The notes under the pieces: generated by a model
Database searches by the model: none
What the model saw: only the letters and a program-made list of their open reading frames with translations
Told to the model about the DNA's origin: nothing
NCBI RefSeq assembly: GCF_019703515.2
Contig: NC_059351.1
Coordinates: forward strand, 17,076,001 to 17,140,000
Reading direction: 5' to 3'
Origin: Myxocyprinus asiaticus
Lineage: Eukaryota > Chordata > Actinopteri > Cypriniformes > Catostomidae
DNA length: 64,000 nucleotides
In this document: piece by piece, positions 33,191 through 45,044 of the stretch
How positions within the stretch are numbered: position 1 is the stretch's first letter
How the letters are laid out: each line of letters begins with the position of its first letter
Program-made: the position numbers and the translations under genes

Positions 33191-35309
33191 CAATCACACC
33201 GATCTGCTGCCCCACTAAGCCATTGGTTAAGGACTTTTTAAATATTATCAACTCTTTTAAACTGGTACAGTCTGTGACAGGTCCCACACATGAGCATGGA
33301 CACACATTAGATCTTGTTTTATCATGTGGTCTACCTGTTTTTAACATTGAAGTAAGTGATGCAGCTTTCTCTGATCACATCGCTGTTTTATTTCAGATTT
33401 CTCTTACCTGTTGTATTTCTAAACCGAGTGTTCCAGCTCATCGTTGCCGTATGTTTCACTCCTCCACTGCTGTACAGTTCTCTGCTGCTTTTCAAAATAT
33501 TGATGAGACTCATTCAATGCCTTGTTTTAGTACAGAGGAGTTAACCACACTGTTTTATTCCACCTTCCAAAGCATTCTGGATACGTTTGCTCCATTTAAA
33601 ATCAAGCGTTCCAAGCCTAAATGGTTCCTGCTACCATTAGAGCTAACATTTCACCTCCTTCCGATGACCCATCCATCACTGTCACCTGCTCTGCTGTTTT
33701 TAACCAGTTTGAGCCTGTGTCTTTTTCTCTTTTGTGGGAAATCATTGGTCATATGAAATCCTCATCCTGTCCTACAGATGTTGTGTTTCCCTGCTTTTTA
33801 AAAGAGATTTTTGAAACTATTAGACCAAAGATTCAAATAAATATAAATAGCAGTCTTGCCTCAGGTGTTGTATGACTGAACTTTAAACATGCAGTAGTGC
33901 AACCATTGATTAAAAAATCCAATCTGGACACTTCGGTTCTCTCCAACATTAGACCAGTCTCCAAACAATCTTTTTTTTAGATATACATGGTTTTCTAGAG
34001 GTATTCCAGTTCGGTTTTAGAGCCTGGCATAGCACTGAAACTGCACTTTTAAAAGTTTTTAATGACCTTTTATTAGCCTCTGACTCTGGTGATTCCGCTC
34101 TTCTTATGCTTCTAGATCTCACAGCTGCATTCGACACTGTAGACCACAGTATCCTGATCTCTCGCTTGGAGCATTGTGTTGGTATTAAATGTACTGCTCT
34201 GGAGTGGTTCAGGTACTACCTGTCTGACAAAAGTTTTTCTGTCTGTCTTGGTGACATTATATCCTCCTCAGCACCTCCTTCTTGTGGAGTTCATCAGGGC
34301 TGAATTATTGGGCCGATCCTGTTCTACCTGTACGTGCTCCCCTTAGGGTCCATTCTTAGGAAGTATGGCATCTTGTTTCATTGTTATGCAGATGACACTC
34401 AACTTTACCTGCCTTTGAAACCATTGTTGCACTGTCTTAAGGATATCAAAGCTTGGATGGCCTTAAACTTTCTAAATTTTAATGAGAGTAAAACAGAAAT
34501 TAGGATTTTTAGACCCAGTGGTGCCTGTGAGGCCCCACATATGGACCTGGGTTCCTTGCATCCATATGTAAATCCCACTGTAAAAAATCTGGTAATGATA
34601 ATGGACAGGGAATTTAAACTGGACAAACAGATAAATTCAGTGATCAAATCCATTTTTTTCCAGTTGAGGCTATTATCCAAAGTCATCATTTTTGTCATTT
34701 AACGACTTTGAAAGTGTTATGCAAGTTTTCATCTCATCCCATCTTGACTACTGTAATGCACGTTATGTTGGTATTAGCCAGGCCTCCCTCTTACGTTTGC
34801 TGTTGATGCAGAATGCTGCAGCTCGTCTTTTAACAGGAACATGCAAGGTAGAAAACATTTCCCCCATACTGGCTTCCCTTCACTGGCTCCCGGTACATTT
34901 TAGGATTTATTTTAAGATTTTAGTGTTTCTCAACAAATCACTAAATGGGCTAGCTCCAACCTATCTCTCTGACCTTATACAACCACACGTTCCATCAAGA
35001 TCACCCAGGTCCACTGACTTGCTTCTGGTTGTTCCTAGAGCAAGGTTGTAGCATAGGGTTGACTGTGCTTTTACAGTAGCAGCCCCCAAATTATGGAGTA
35101 ATTTGCCACTGCATGTTAGGCTGGCCCCCTCACTCTCTGTTTTTAAATCCAGTCTTAAACATATTTTTATTCTTTGGCATTTAACTCAGTATGAGAGCTG
35201 TGTTCTTAAATTTGTATTAAATTGTGCTTTCTGTGACTATGTACAGCACTTTGTTCAACAATTGTTGTTTTTAAATGTGCTTTATAAATAAATTTGACTT
35301 TGACTTTGA
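33191..35309 (+). mobile_element. L2-like LINE, 5'-truncated
   Basis: It starts inside the endonuclease C-terminus (33200-33400: THEHGHTLDLVLSCG, FSDHIAVLFQ). It continues through RT with LLDLTAAFDTVDHSIL (near 34110), SCGVHQG followed by a stop at about 34304, and CYADDTQLYLPL (near 34384). A C-terminal region follows with SHLDYCNARYVG, RLLLMQNAAARLLTG and LHWLPVHFRI. The 3' end is 'tttataaataaatttgac' plus a (TTTGAC)n tail ending at 35309, typical of L2/CR1-type elements. At least four frame breaks. Its insertion defines the end of the 29872 DIRS copy. Confidence 0.82.
34106..35051 (+). pseudogene. L2-like reverse transcriptase and C-terminal segment
   Basis: Frames 34106-34303, 34334-34702 and 34692-35051 give consecutive pieces. 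They cover the palm TAAFDTVDHSIL with its catalytic Asp, the ALEWFRYYLSD segment, the GVHQG block where a stop follows, the YADDTQLYL catalytic box, and the connection domain HLDYCNARYVG to LTGTCKVENISP. The YADD box and C-terminal domain differ from the FADD-type LINEs 1 and 2, so this is another lineage. Confidence 0.82.
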
Positions 35310-36820
35310 CTCCAATGGAGTTGGCGCCATCTCCTGTCCATATGTGCTACATATGTCCCAGGTCAGTGGAATTGCGGGACAGATCTGCTGTCGCGCCAGG
35401 GCATGTTACCAGGGAAGTGGAGACTTCATCCTCAGATGGTTATGAGAAGTTTGGGAAATATTCAACAAAGCAGAAATCGATCTGTTCGCATCCGTGGAAA
35501 ATGCCCACTATGTCCTTTGGTAATCCACACAAATGGCCGGCAGAATGCAAATACAAGTTTCGCCCAGTGTGCCTCCTTCACTCTGTCATCAGCAAAGTCC
35601 AAGAGGACAAGGAAACTGTGTTGTTGGTGGCACCGAAATGGCCCAATATGTCCTGGTTTCCGGAAATGATAGAGATATTGGACGGCCCTCCATGGGAAAT
35701 ACCGCTGAGAAGGGATCTCCTCAGGGCACTATTTGGCATCCCCAGCCAGAGCTGTGGAACCTACATGTGTGGCCTCTGAATGGCACACATTGGACGAACC
35801 AGAATTGGCTCTGTCGGTGATGAACACGATATCACAGGCCAGAGCACTGCCCACAAGACACCTCTATGCACTGAAATGGCGTGTGTATACTAATTGGTGC
35901 TCTGCACATGGTAAGGACCCGGTGAACTGCTCTATAGCTGAGATCCTCACATTCCTTCAAGAGCGATAAGATGCAGGTCTTACCCCATCAATGCTTAAGG
36001 TTTATGTAGCAACTATCTCGGCATATCACGCCCCGGAGGCTGGCTCCTCTATAGGCAGACATGATCTTGTCATAAAATTCTTTAGAGGAGCGAGATGTTT
36101 GAAACCCTCTCGCCCGGCTACAGTGCCGACTCGGGACTTAAACCTGGTGCTGAAAGCACTCACAGGGCTGCCATTCAAGCCATTAGAATCAGGTGAGTTG
36201 AGTGCGCTCTCTCTAAAGACCACACTCCTGTTGGTTCTGGCATAATTTAAATGGGTGGGTGACATACAGGCACTGTCGATTGACAGCTCATGTCTGGAGT
36301 TCAGCCGGGTCTGTCAAAGGCCACCATTAAACCTAGAAAAGGCTACATGCCTAAGGTTTTATCAAAGCCCTTCAGGGCTCAAGTGGTTCGTTTACAAGCC
36401 TTCCCGCCCCTCCATTTAATTCAGATGATGAACAATTCATGCATTTGTTATACCCTGTGCAGGCATTACACACTTAGAGTGTAGAGTGTACCTGTCAGTT
36501 TAGGCTGTCAGTTGAGCACTTTATTTGTTATGGAGGTCACACAAAAGGCATATCTGTCTCCAAACAAAGGTTTTCTCACTGGATTGTTGATGGATCACCC
36601 TCACTTATGAATCACAAGGTGTGAATTGCCCTATTGGCCTTCAACTAGAGGCATGGCCTCTTCATGGGCATGGACAAATGGTATGTCCTTACAAGACATG
36701 TCTGTCAGCAGGCTGGTCTTCGCAAAACACGTTCACGAGGTTTTACAACCTAGAAGTGGCATCTATTCATTCACGAGTCCTCTCACTATAGAGCACTCAT
36801 CCAGTTAAATTTAGAAGTAA
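35310..36820 (+). mobile_element. Diverged DIRS-like fragment (RNase H end to recombinase)
   Basis: It begins within a segment equivalent to the end of DIRS RNase H and connector (VPGQWNCGTDLLSRQG, VLLVAPKWPNMSWF, IPLRRDLL). A tyrosine recombinase follows (35733-36245: ISQARALPTRHLYALKWRV, EILTFLQER then a stop, MLKVYVATISAYHAP, LIVKF-like and LKTTLLLVLA). A degenerate C-terminus lies at 36626-36808 (SLQDMSVSRLVFAKHVHEVL). It is clearly more diverged than the two other DIRS copies. Roughly 100 residues of RNase H are missing between 33190 and 35310. It may be the far side of the same DIRS split by the LINE with a deletion, or an independent older DIRS. No terminal repeat or ICR is seen after 36800. 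Confidence 0.7.
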
Positions 36821-37289
36821 GCCCAGACCTTTTTTGGAAAGGCTACCTGATAAATATTCATATGGTCACCTGTACGTAGGCTGTAAGTGAATTAATTTGC
36901 AATCCTGCACGAGACGCTGAAAGAAAAAAAAGAACTGTGAGATTCAGCGCAGGAAAGACGTCCGTCCAGTGCGTGTTAACAGTATATAGAAACAGCCCCT
37001 AACTCGCCCTATAATTGAAAAACTGACACAAACACAGCTGGAAAACTTGACGAGTTATCAGATCTCATTGAGTTCGGATCGGGTTGAAGACCTCTACTGC
37101 ATGTGTAATATAACCCAACAGTGATTTTGGTATTCAAATAGTGGTGTGTCGAATGGTTAACCAAATGTTGACTATCCTTGCACATTTGTATTACACCTTA
37201 AATATGGCATAGTTTTCCCCATCACCACTGGTTTGGTTTACTCATAATTATGTTTGTTTTTTTGTTTTTTTCCCCACACAATTTAAAGA
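36821..37289. other. Non-coding DNA, nothing recognised
   Basis: No ORF or repeat structure of note. It ends at the target duplication of the Gmr1-type element. Confidence 0.5.
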
Positions 37290-37294
37290 GTGTA

Positions 37295-37621
37295 TGTGAA
37301 GGCGGTCGATAAGGAGGACATGGGAGGCAGGTTGCTCCACTCACAGGTAAGGATTTTAATGACCACACTTCAGCGCTCACAGCTTCACACACTATTCTCT
37401 TCAGCTTCACAATAATAAATTCTTAGCTTCACAATAATAAATTCTTAGTTCACAATAATCTCTTCAGCTCCATCTGCTGGTTGTGTGGCTGCTTTTATGC
37501 CGCTCTCCCCATGCTCACTGGAATTGGAAACAGGTGTTAGGCATAATTTAGCTCAGGTGTAAGTGCCCTTATCGCTTTCTCTCTCTCCGGACAGGCGCTT
37601 GACCATGGCCCCGCTGCCACA
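37295..37621 (-). repeat. Gmr1-type 3' LTR
   Basis: Ends TGTGAAGG...CTGCCACA on the plus strand. It closely matches 41840-42178, but has a small internal duplication of 'aataataaattcttag' near 37413 and lacks a block of about 30 bp ('gcagtaactttctggaccca') present in the other LTR. Confidence 0.93.
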
Positions 37622-37664
37622 TACACCCACCACCCGACTCAGGCCGGGGAGCCATCCGGCCTGC

Positions 37665-38125
37665 CTACCACTCCCCCCCATTTCTGGAAAGGAAGTCAGC
37701 GACAGCCATCTGCGCCCCCGGTCTGTGGATCACCTTGAATTTAAAAGGCTGGAGAGCCAGATACCACCGGGTGATCCGCACGTTGGTATCCATCATGCGG
37801 TGGAGCCATTGGAGTGGGGCGTGATCCAAGCAGAGGGTGAAGGCCTGCCCCAACAGGTAGTACCAGAGAGTGAGGACCGCCCACTTGATGGCCAGACACT
37901 CCTTCTCCATGGTGCTGTACTTTGTCTCCCTTAAGGAGAGCTTACGGCTGATGTACAGTACCAGGCGCTCCTCCCCCCCACCACCTGCGAGAGTATGGCC
38001 CCCAGTCCTCTGTCTGAAGCGTCTGTCTGCAATACAAAAGGGAGAGAGAAGTTAGGTGCATGCAAAAGCGGCCCCCCGCAAATTGCGGCTTTAACCTGCG
38101 AGAACACCTGTTGGCACTGCTCCAT
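37665..38125 (-). pseudogene. Gmr1-type RNase H
   Basis: Frames 38125-37931 and 37910-37665 cover the RT connection and RNase H domain. Blocks are FVLQTDASDRGLGAILSQVV (first catalytic Asp), MEKECLAIKWAVLTLWYYLL (catalytic Glu), FTLCLDHAPLQWL (catalytic Asp) and ADFLSRNGGEW at the end. A frame break lies near 37920. It degrades the RNA strand in RNA-DNA hybrids during reverse transcription. Confidence 0.88.
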
Positions 38126-38904
38126 CCACTGGACCGGGTCTGGAGCACCCTTTTTAGTGAGATCAGCCAGGTGATGTCCAAATAATTAGGCACAAACCTC
38201 CTGTAATAGCCAGCCAGCCCCAGGAACTGTCTCACCCCCTTTTTGGTCTTGGGACTCGGGCAGGTCGCAATTGCCGCAGTTTTGTCAATTTGGGGACGCA
38301 CCTGCCTGTGGCCCAAGTGGAACCCCAGATACCGTACCTCCACCTGCCCAATCGCGCACTTCTTGGGGTTTGCTGTGAACCCCGCCCGTCACAGTGATCT
38401 CAGAACCGCCCTCAGATGCTGCATGTGCCGCTGCCAATCATTACTGTAAATGATGATGTCATCTAGATGCGGTCTGAGGATTCGGTCCATGAGATGCTGA
38501 AACGTAGCTGGGGCCCCAAACAAACCGAACGGAAGCATCACAAATTGGTGCAATCCAAACGGCGTGGAGAAGGTTGTTTTTTCGCGGGAAATTGGTGTCA
38601 AGGGGATCTGCCAATAACCCTTTGTCAAATCCAATGTCGAATAAAATCGAGCAGTACCTAACTGATCGAGCAACTCATCAATGCGAGGCATCGGGTACGC
38701 ATCAAATTTAGACACAGTGTTGACTTTTCTATAATCCACACAGAACCGTACGGACCTGTCGCTCTTGGGAAACAGAACAATTGGGCTGGACCAATCATTG
38801 TGGGATTCCTCTATTACCCCCATATTGAGCATTGCATCCAATTCCTCCCGAACTATTTTCTTTTTGTGTTCGGGCAAGCAATAGGGACGGCTACGTACCA
38901 CCAC
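38126..38904 (-). pseudogene. Gmr1-type reverse transcriptase
   Basis: The 38904-38389 frame begins after an in-frame TAG at about 38915 and contains VREELDAMLNMGVIEESHN, SPIVLFPKSD, RFCVDYRKVN, FYSTLDLTKGYWQIPL (catalytic Asp), FGLHQFVMLPFGLFGAPATF and LDDIIIYSNDW (catalytic Asp-Asp). The 38343-37942 frame continues with EVRYLGFHLG and KKGVRQFLGLAGYYRRFVPN. One frameshift lies between them near 38390. Gypsy-type RT, placed downstream of integrase. Confidence 0.9.
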
Positions 38905-38916
38905 TCCCGGTTCGGT

Positions 38917-40319
38917 CTAGATGTGGTGCTGGATGAGGTTCGTACAACCCGGTAGAGGGGAGAACACATCTGCAAATTCTTGTTGCAACTTGGCAACCCC
39001 TACGAGCTGGTACGGTGAGAGGTGGTCTCCGCAAGTGACCGGAGTGTTCTGATTAGGTTTTTTATTCACCTCCGGCCCGAGCTCCGCCCTCTCTGGAACT
39101 ACCGTAGCCAACATCACAGGGACTGCCTCCCTCCACAATTTCAGGAGGTTGAGGTGATATATTTGACGTGCACCCCCTCTATCGGTTCGCTTTACCTCAT
39201 AATCGAGATCCCCCACTCGTTGTGTGACCTCAAAGGGTCCTTGCCACTTGGCAAGTAATTTGGAGCTCAATGTGGGGAGTAATGTGAGTACATTATCTCC
39301 TGGTGCAAATTCACGCAGCCGAGCTTCCTTGTTATACAGCCGGCTCTGTCGTTCTTGAGCTTGGAGCAAATTCTCCTGTGTTAGTTGCCCCAAGGTGTGG
39401 AGTTTTGCTCTAAGATCAAGAACATACTGGATTTCATTTTTGCTATCTGAAGGTCCCTCCTCCCAAGCTTCGCGGATGACGTCAAGCACCCCGCGTGGGT
39501 GCCGCCCATACAGCAGCTTGAATGGGGAAAATCCCGTGGAGGCTTGTGGGACCTCTCGTACTGCAAATAACAGGGGGTCGAGCCATCTATCCCAATTTCT
39601 GGCATCCCCGTGCACAAACTTACAAATCATGTTCTTAAGGGTTTTATTAAATCGCTCGACCAGGCCATATGTTTGTGGATGGTAAACGCTGGTGCGGATT
39701 GACTCAATGCCCAATAATTCATACAGCTCACGTAGTGTCCGTGACATAAAAGTTGTGCCCTGATCAGTAAGGATTTCTTTCAGAATCCCACCCGGGAGAT
39801 TATTTTGAAGAGTGCCTCTGTAACACTGCGTGCTGAGATGTTGCGCAAAGGCACTGCTTCCGGATATCGCGTTGCATAATCCACTAGGACTAATACAAAG
39901 TGATGTCCGCGTGTTGTCCGCTCTAATGGCCAGACGAGGTCCATGCCAATTCTCTCGAAGGGGACCTCGATCAATGGAAGGGGGTGCAACGGCGCTTTTG
40001 GGGTGGCCGGTGGATTCACTAGTTGACATTCAAGGCATGCCGCACACCAACTGCGGACATCGCCGCCAATGCCCGGCCAATAAAAATGGGCTATTAAGCG
40101 GTTCAGTGTCTTTCTTTCCCCTAGGTGACCTGCCATCGGATTATAGTGAGCCGCCTGGAACACCATTTCCCGGTGGCTCCATGGTATTAAAAGCTGGGTT
40201 GTATCTTCCTTTGTTTGAGCGTCCTGCATCACTCTATACAACCGCTCGTTTATAATCGAAAAATAGGGATATGAAAGTGCGACGCTCGGTTGGAGTTTTT
40301 GACCATCATCCACTCTCAC
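38917..40319 (-). pseudogene. Gmr1-type integrase
   Basis: The 40319-39780 frame holds the HHCC zinc-binding region (AAHYNPMAGHLGERKT, CAACLEC) and the first catalytic Asp (RIGMDLVWPL). The 40029-38917 frame continues with EILTDQGTTFMS (second Asp) and YGLVERFNKTLKN (catalytic Glu), so D,D,E are all visible. The C-terminal part has LAKWQGPFEVTQRVGDLDYE, a GPF/Y-type module. A frameshift near 39790 splits the domain. It inserts the cDNA and explains the 5-bp target duplication. Confidence 0.9.
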
Positions 40320-40335
40320 TTGGTCGAAGGCGCGC

Positions 40336-40743
40336 TTAAGGGTTTCGTCTCGTGACTGCTACAAAGGGATATCCCCTTCGGGAAATCCCCTGAGAATCTT
40401 GACGTCGAGCTGACAAAGATGGCCCCGGCTCTGCCTCCCCCGCCAGAGCATCACACACTTCACATCCCACTGCTTTTATGCAGGACCCATCCGCACATAT
40501 TCCCTTTAATACATTCCGAAATTCAGGCCAATTAGTCCCCAGAATCAGCGGATGGGTGAGGTGGGAACTAACTGCAGCCTCCACTCTATGTTTTGTTCCC
40601 CGAAATTTAATTGCAAGAGTCACCACAGGGTATTTGTGAATATCCAGCACACACTTCACCCTCACCATTTTAGCTGTGCCCAGTGCCCCGTGTTGAACCA
40701 AATGTTGGTGGATAGTGGTTTGATTACAACCTGTGTCCATCAA
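40336..40743 (-). pseudogene. Gmr1-type aspartic protease
   Basis: It reads MMDTGCNQTTIHQHLV, with the retropepsin D-T-G catalytic triad, then HPLILGTNWPEF, matching the family's I-L-G-x-D/N-W motif. It lies between the gag zinc knuckle and integrase, as expected. The frame ends at 40336, just before the integrase frame, so a break or a truncated start is likely. Confidence 0.85.
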
Positions 40744-40794
40744 ATCTTGGTGAGTACACCCCTTGATTCTTACTGGTATCCGGTACGCTCCGGC

Positions 40795-41885
40795 TCAGTT
40801 GTGGGCAGCCTGCAGGGCGTCGGGGATCCAGACCACCGTCCCCAGCTCCATCACGGGGCACTGATCCCGGAAGTGTCCCGGATCCCTGCAACTCCAGCAG
40901 GCCGGCCCAGATGCCACTCCCGCACCTGCGTCGGCGGACACTTCCACCTGTGGGGAAGAGTGGCGGAGCACTGTAGAGGCAGGGGTGTGTGCCCACCACT
41001 TCTCGGGGAATTGGTCGCGGTGGCGGAGCTCCTCACCTCCGCGGGGCAGGAACGGGCTCTGGGGAGAGAGTAGAGTGAGGGGGAGGGGGGAACACACAGG
41101 GGGAGAGGGCAGAGAGATAGAGAGAAGAGGGCTCTTCCGCCCTTGAGTACATCACCATATGGTCCTCCGCCAGTCGGACTCCTTCCTCCAGCGATGCCGG
41201 GCGGTGGCACTGGACCCACTCTGCTGTTCCCTTTGGCAGTCGAAGGATCAGCTGTTCCAGCACCACTCAGTCGACCACTCCCTCAACGTCGTGGGTCCCT
41301 GCCAGCAGCCACTTCCGGCACGTGTCTCGGAGCTGTTGGGAGAACGCGGTACTGCTCGGGACTGCGGCCAACCCGTTGCAGGATAGTCTTCTTTCGATCC
41401 TCATAAGCCAGGAGGTTAGCTGCCGGTAGTTGTTGCACCGCGAGCTGGGCTTCCCCGGACGGCAATGGAAGGAGTCTGGCTGCCCACTGGTCAAGCGGCC
41501 AGCCCCAGATCTCCGTGGTTCATTCAAAGAGATCGAGGAAGGCCTCTGGGTTGACTTCTGCCCCCATCTTTAAGAGTGTGGGTGGGGGCAGGGGGCTGTG
41601 ACTGTCCGGGGTCACGGCCGGGGCTCTCTCCTGGCTGAGGAGGCTCCGGATCGTGTGCCGGTCTTCTGCTTGAGCTCGCAGAATCTCAAAGAATCGGCGG
41701 TCTTGTTCTTGGCGCAGATCAAGCAGGGTTTGTTTGTGAGTTTGATGCAGGCCGGCAAGGGACTGGAGGACTTTGGCCAACTGGGTGGAGGGCTCCATGG
41801 GGCGTACTTCCAACTTCGGATCCTGGGTTTCAGCACCAGTGTGAAGGTGGTCGATAAGCAGGACACGGGAGGCAGGTTGCTCCAC
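40795..41885 (-). pseudogene. Gmr1-type gag with SCAN-like capsid and zinc knuckle
   Basis: The 41885-41520 frame encodes an N-terminal helical region (ILRAQAEDRHTIRSLL) and the start of the capsid (NPEAFLDLFE). After a stop at about 41522 the capsid continues with LPLPSGEAQLAVQQLPAANL-type sequence (41465-41283) and LILRLPKGTAEWVQCHRP (about 41255), the block shared with vertebrate SCAN domains. A CCHC zinc knuckle CWSCRDPGHFRDQC lies near 40885. Frameshifts occur near 41520, 41270 and 41100. Gag packages the RNA and forms the particle. Confidence 0.82.
41822..41839 (-). promoter_or_regulatory. Probable primer-binding site of the Gmr1-type element
   Basis: Directly inside the 5' LTR (one base spacing on the minus strand) is TGGTGCTGAAACCCAGGA. 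It starts with TGG, complementary to the CCA tail of a tRNA. I could not assign the tRNA species. Confidence 0.6.
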
Positions 41886-42178
41886 TCACAGGTAAGGATT
41901 TTAATGACCACACTTCAGCGCTCACAGCTTCACACACTATTCTCTTCAGCTTCACAATAATAAATTCTTAGTTCACAATAATCTTTTCAGCTTCACAGCA
42001 GTAACTTTCTGGACCCAGGCTCTCTCTCCTCTGCTGGTTGTGTGGCTGCTTTTATGCCGCTCTCCCCATGCTCACTGGAATTAGAAACAGGTGTTAGGCA
42101 TAATTTAGCTCAGGTGTAAGCGCCCTTACCACTTTCTCTGTTTCCAGACAGGTGCTTGACCATGCCCCCACTGCCACA
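41840..42178 (-). repeat. Gmr1-type 5' LTR
   Basis: 339 bp, TG...CA on both strands, about 90% similar to the 3' LTR by eye. The differences imply that the insertion is not recent. Confidence 0.92.
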
Positions 42179-42183
42179 GTGTA

Positions 42184-43756
42184 TTAAAAGTTTTTGGATG
42201 CAAGGCAAACAAATCACATTGCATATTGATTCAATAAGGGATAGAGCTATGGTAATGACTCACAAATAATAATAAAAAAAAAAAAAACACACAAATATTG
42301 CATGAAATTGTCTGTTAAATTGAAATTATAGTTAAATATAGATTTCATTTTGAAATGTATAACGATATCAAAAAATATAGTTTAAAAAGATATTACCAAA
42401 AATAAAATGCTCTGTAATCATTTACTCGCCCATTTAAACCAGTTTGAATATGCCGAACCAGATTTGAGGGCTAGGACGAAAGGCAGAATTTCAGTACAAC
42501 TTAAATTTCAGTCTGTTGTCCTTCACAAAGCTATCGCATAAGACTTGGAATATAGCATAGATACTGTATGGACAACTTTTATGGGATTCTTATGTTTTTG
42601 TTTTGTTTTTTGACAACCCCAGTTTTCCATAAAAATACAGTCTGGACATGAGGCTATCTAACTTCTATGACGCCTTTGTTTCTGACCTTAGATTTGAGCT
42701 AAAATTATGTATCTCGTAAGGCAGTATGACTTTACAGAGCATTTGCGTTGTTCAGGGTGCACCTTTGATGCCTAAAAACTCTTGTCTAGGTAGACGTCTC
42801 ACTAGGGTGTGGCACAGAGACAATGCTGGTGCTCACAACTGTGTGCAAGTGATACTGTGCGTTATAATGGCCAGTGTGTTTCAAAGATCTCTCCCTCCAT
42901 CTCTCTCTTCTCCTCTTTGGAATTCCCTTTCTCCCTAATCACTTCACACAGCTGCCACTTTTAAACACAAACTAATTTATTACAGGTCACCAATACAAAA
43001 GGAGACATTTAAAAGGACAAAGAGGCTCAGTCACACAGCGCGTGAAGATTATCATACACAATGTACTGAGCGAGACATTATTCTCAATCACTGTCTGGTT
43101 CTGTCATATAAACATACGAATTGTCTGTATTGTACAACATCATACACATTGTTGGAATGAGGAAAATAAAGAGGCATTGTAGAATCCATGTCGAAGTGAA
43201 GTACCTTTGCAAAAATTTACCATGGTTAGTAACCATACTTGCCATCAAAACTCCATGAAATCATAATAAATCCATATGTAATCTCAAACAGTGTACTGTA
43301 GGAAGCTTTTTTTTTTTTTTTTCTTTGTTTGAAGACAACAGTGCTTAATACCAAGTTGCCACAGATTTATTGTAGTAACAACTAGATTTTTAAACATTTC
43401 AAAAGAATATGTGGGTGGCATTTCTTTTGCATGGCATATCATTTTGTGTTCCATGGAAGAAAGAAAGTCATATGGGTTTGGAACAACACAGAAGTAAATG
43501 ATGACAGCATTTTCATTTTTTGGAGATCTGTTCCTTTAAATATCTCATTGTAACTCACTTGCTGAATTACCATTAGATTTCTGAGGCTTTTTGAAGTGTT
43601 TTGTACATAAATATTGGCAATCTTTTAGCACCATGCACACTGTAAACCCTAATGTTGTCATTACTTAAAAAATCAAGTTGTCTTAATTTACCATTACCTG
43701 AAATGTCAAGTTTTGGGCTCATAACTCAAATATCTATGTTCCTTGAATTTTTTTTC
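42184..43756. other. Non-coding stretch
   Basis: No gene recognised. A fragment at about 43435-43540 ('gaaagaaagtcatatggg', 'cattttcattttttgg') is part of the TTAA/foldback family also seen at 48420-48487. T-run at 43308-43322. Confidence 0.55.
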
Positions 43757-44708
43757 TTAACCCTTTTACTCTGTTCGTTACGGGTGCATTCTCCCAATAA
43801 TATTTGGGGTCAGAGTTTTTGTTGGGTTTGTAGTATTTTTTTAAATTTATTTATTTATTTATTTTTAACCTTAATTACCTCTAAATGGCTAAAATATGCA
43901 TTGGGGCAAATTGCTGCCATCTACTGGATTTTTATTTAAAAACAATTATTGTTATTTTGTATTATTATTATTATAATTATTATTATTATTATTAAAATGA
44001 CATGAAATTACAACTATAACCAATAGATTGCTGCAGAGGTCCACTCATTTGCCTGGTTGTAGCAAACTGATTTATTTATTTATTTATTTATTTTAATCAC
44101 AAGTTATGCATTTGGATATGTAATTAGACATTATCAAATACATTAAAAAAAAAAAATATTTAGCAAAGTTTAGTGTTTTGAAGTGATGACACATTATGAT
44201 TACTGACCATGTTGTTACAAAGAGAAGACTTAGAGTAAGATTTTTGTTACCTATCATTTATTTCAAACACCCCAATTCAATAACTCAATAGAGTAAATAT
44301 ATATAAAAAAAATAAATAAAGCCAACAGCAATAAACAGAAATTAACAAGAATGAACAATAATAATTCATTTTGTGTACAAACATAAGACTTAGAATAAAC
44401 ATTTTGCTCCCACCCCTAAGCGTAAACTTTCTCACAGTGGAAAAGGTCAACTGTCTCAAACTCAGCCTTTGATCTGTGTGTGTGCCTTTGATATGCTATA
44501 AATGTCATTTATGAGGACATTTCTAGTGTCACCATAATTCAAAACACTTAAAAAACATACTAAACTATGTTTTTTGGAAAATGTAAAAATGCAGAAAGTT
44601 TTTTGTGAGGGTTAGGTTTAGGGTTAGGGTAAGGGGATAGAATCTATAGTTCGTACAGTATAAAAATAATTATGTCTATGGAGAGTCCTCATAAGTATAG
44701 CCGCACCA

Positions 44709-44994
44709 ACATGTGTGTGTGTGTGTGAACATGCTTTGTGTGTGCCAAGTATTATTGTCTCACACTTTCATTTATCTGTGTGTGTGTGTGTGAGCATGAT
44801 TGGTGTGTGCTAAGTATTATCGTCTTACCCTTTTATTTCTGTGTGTGTCTGTGTGTGTGTGTTCTCCATTGTGGATGTGTTATAGCTTAACCCTTTCATT
44901 TCTGTGTACATTCTACATTGTGTCAAATTTTATTTGACAAATTCTATAAAAAAAAAAAAAAAAAAATGCTCTCTTTTACACTCACCTTTTCATT

Positions 44995-45044
<50 letters not shown>

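Larger units (their letters stand above)
37295..42178 (-). mobile_element. Gmr1-type Ty3/gypsy retrotransposon, both LTRs present
   Basis: A complete 4,884-bp element. LTRs lie at 37295-37621 and 41840-42178. A perfect 5-bp target duplication GTGTA lies at 37290-37294 and 42179-42183. Read on the minus strand the order is 5' LTR, primer-binding site, gag with SCAN-like capsid and zinc knuckle, protease, integrase, reverse transcriptase, RNase H, 3' LTR. Integrase before RT is unusual for gypsy and marks the Gmr1-like group known from fish and other deuterostomes. Coding regions are broken by several frameshifts and an in-frame TAG between IN and RT. Confidence 0.93.

Noticed and set aside
32794..33756. 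320-codon ORF as a single protein
   Set aside because: It is a chance in-frame fusion of a DIRS RT piece (to 33190) with the endonuclease remnant of an inserted L2-type LINE.
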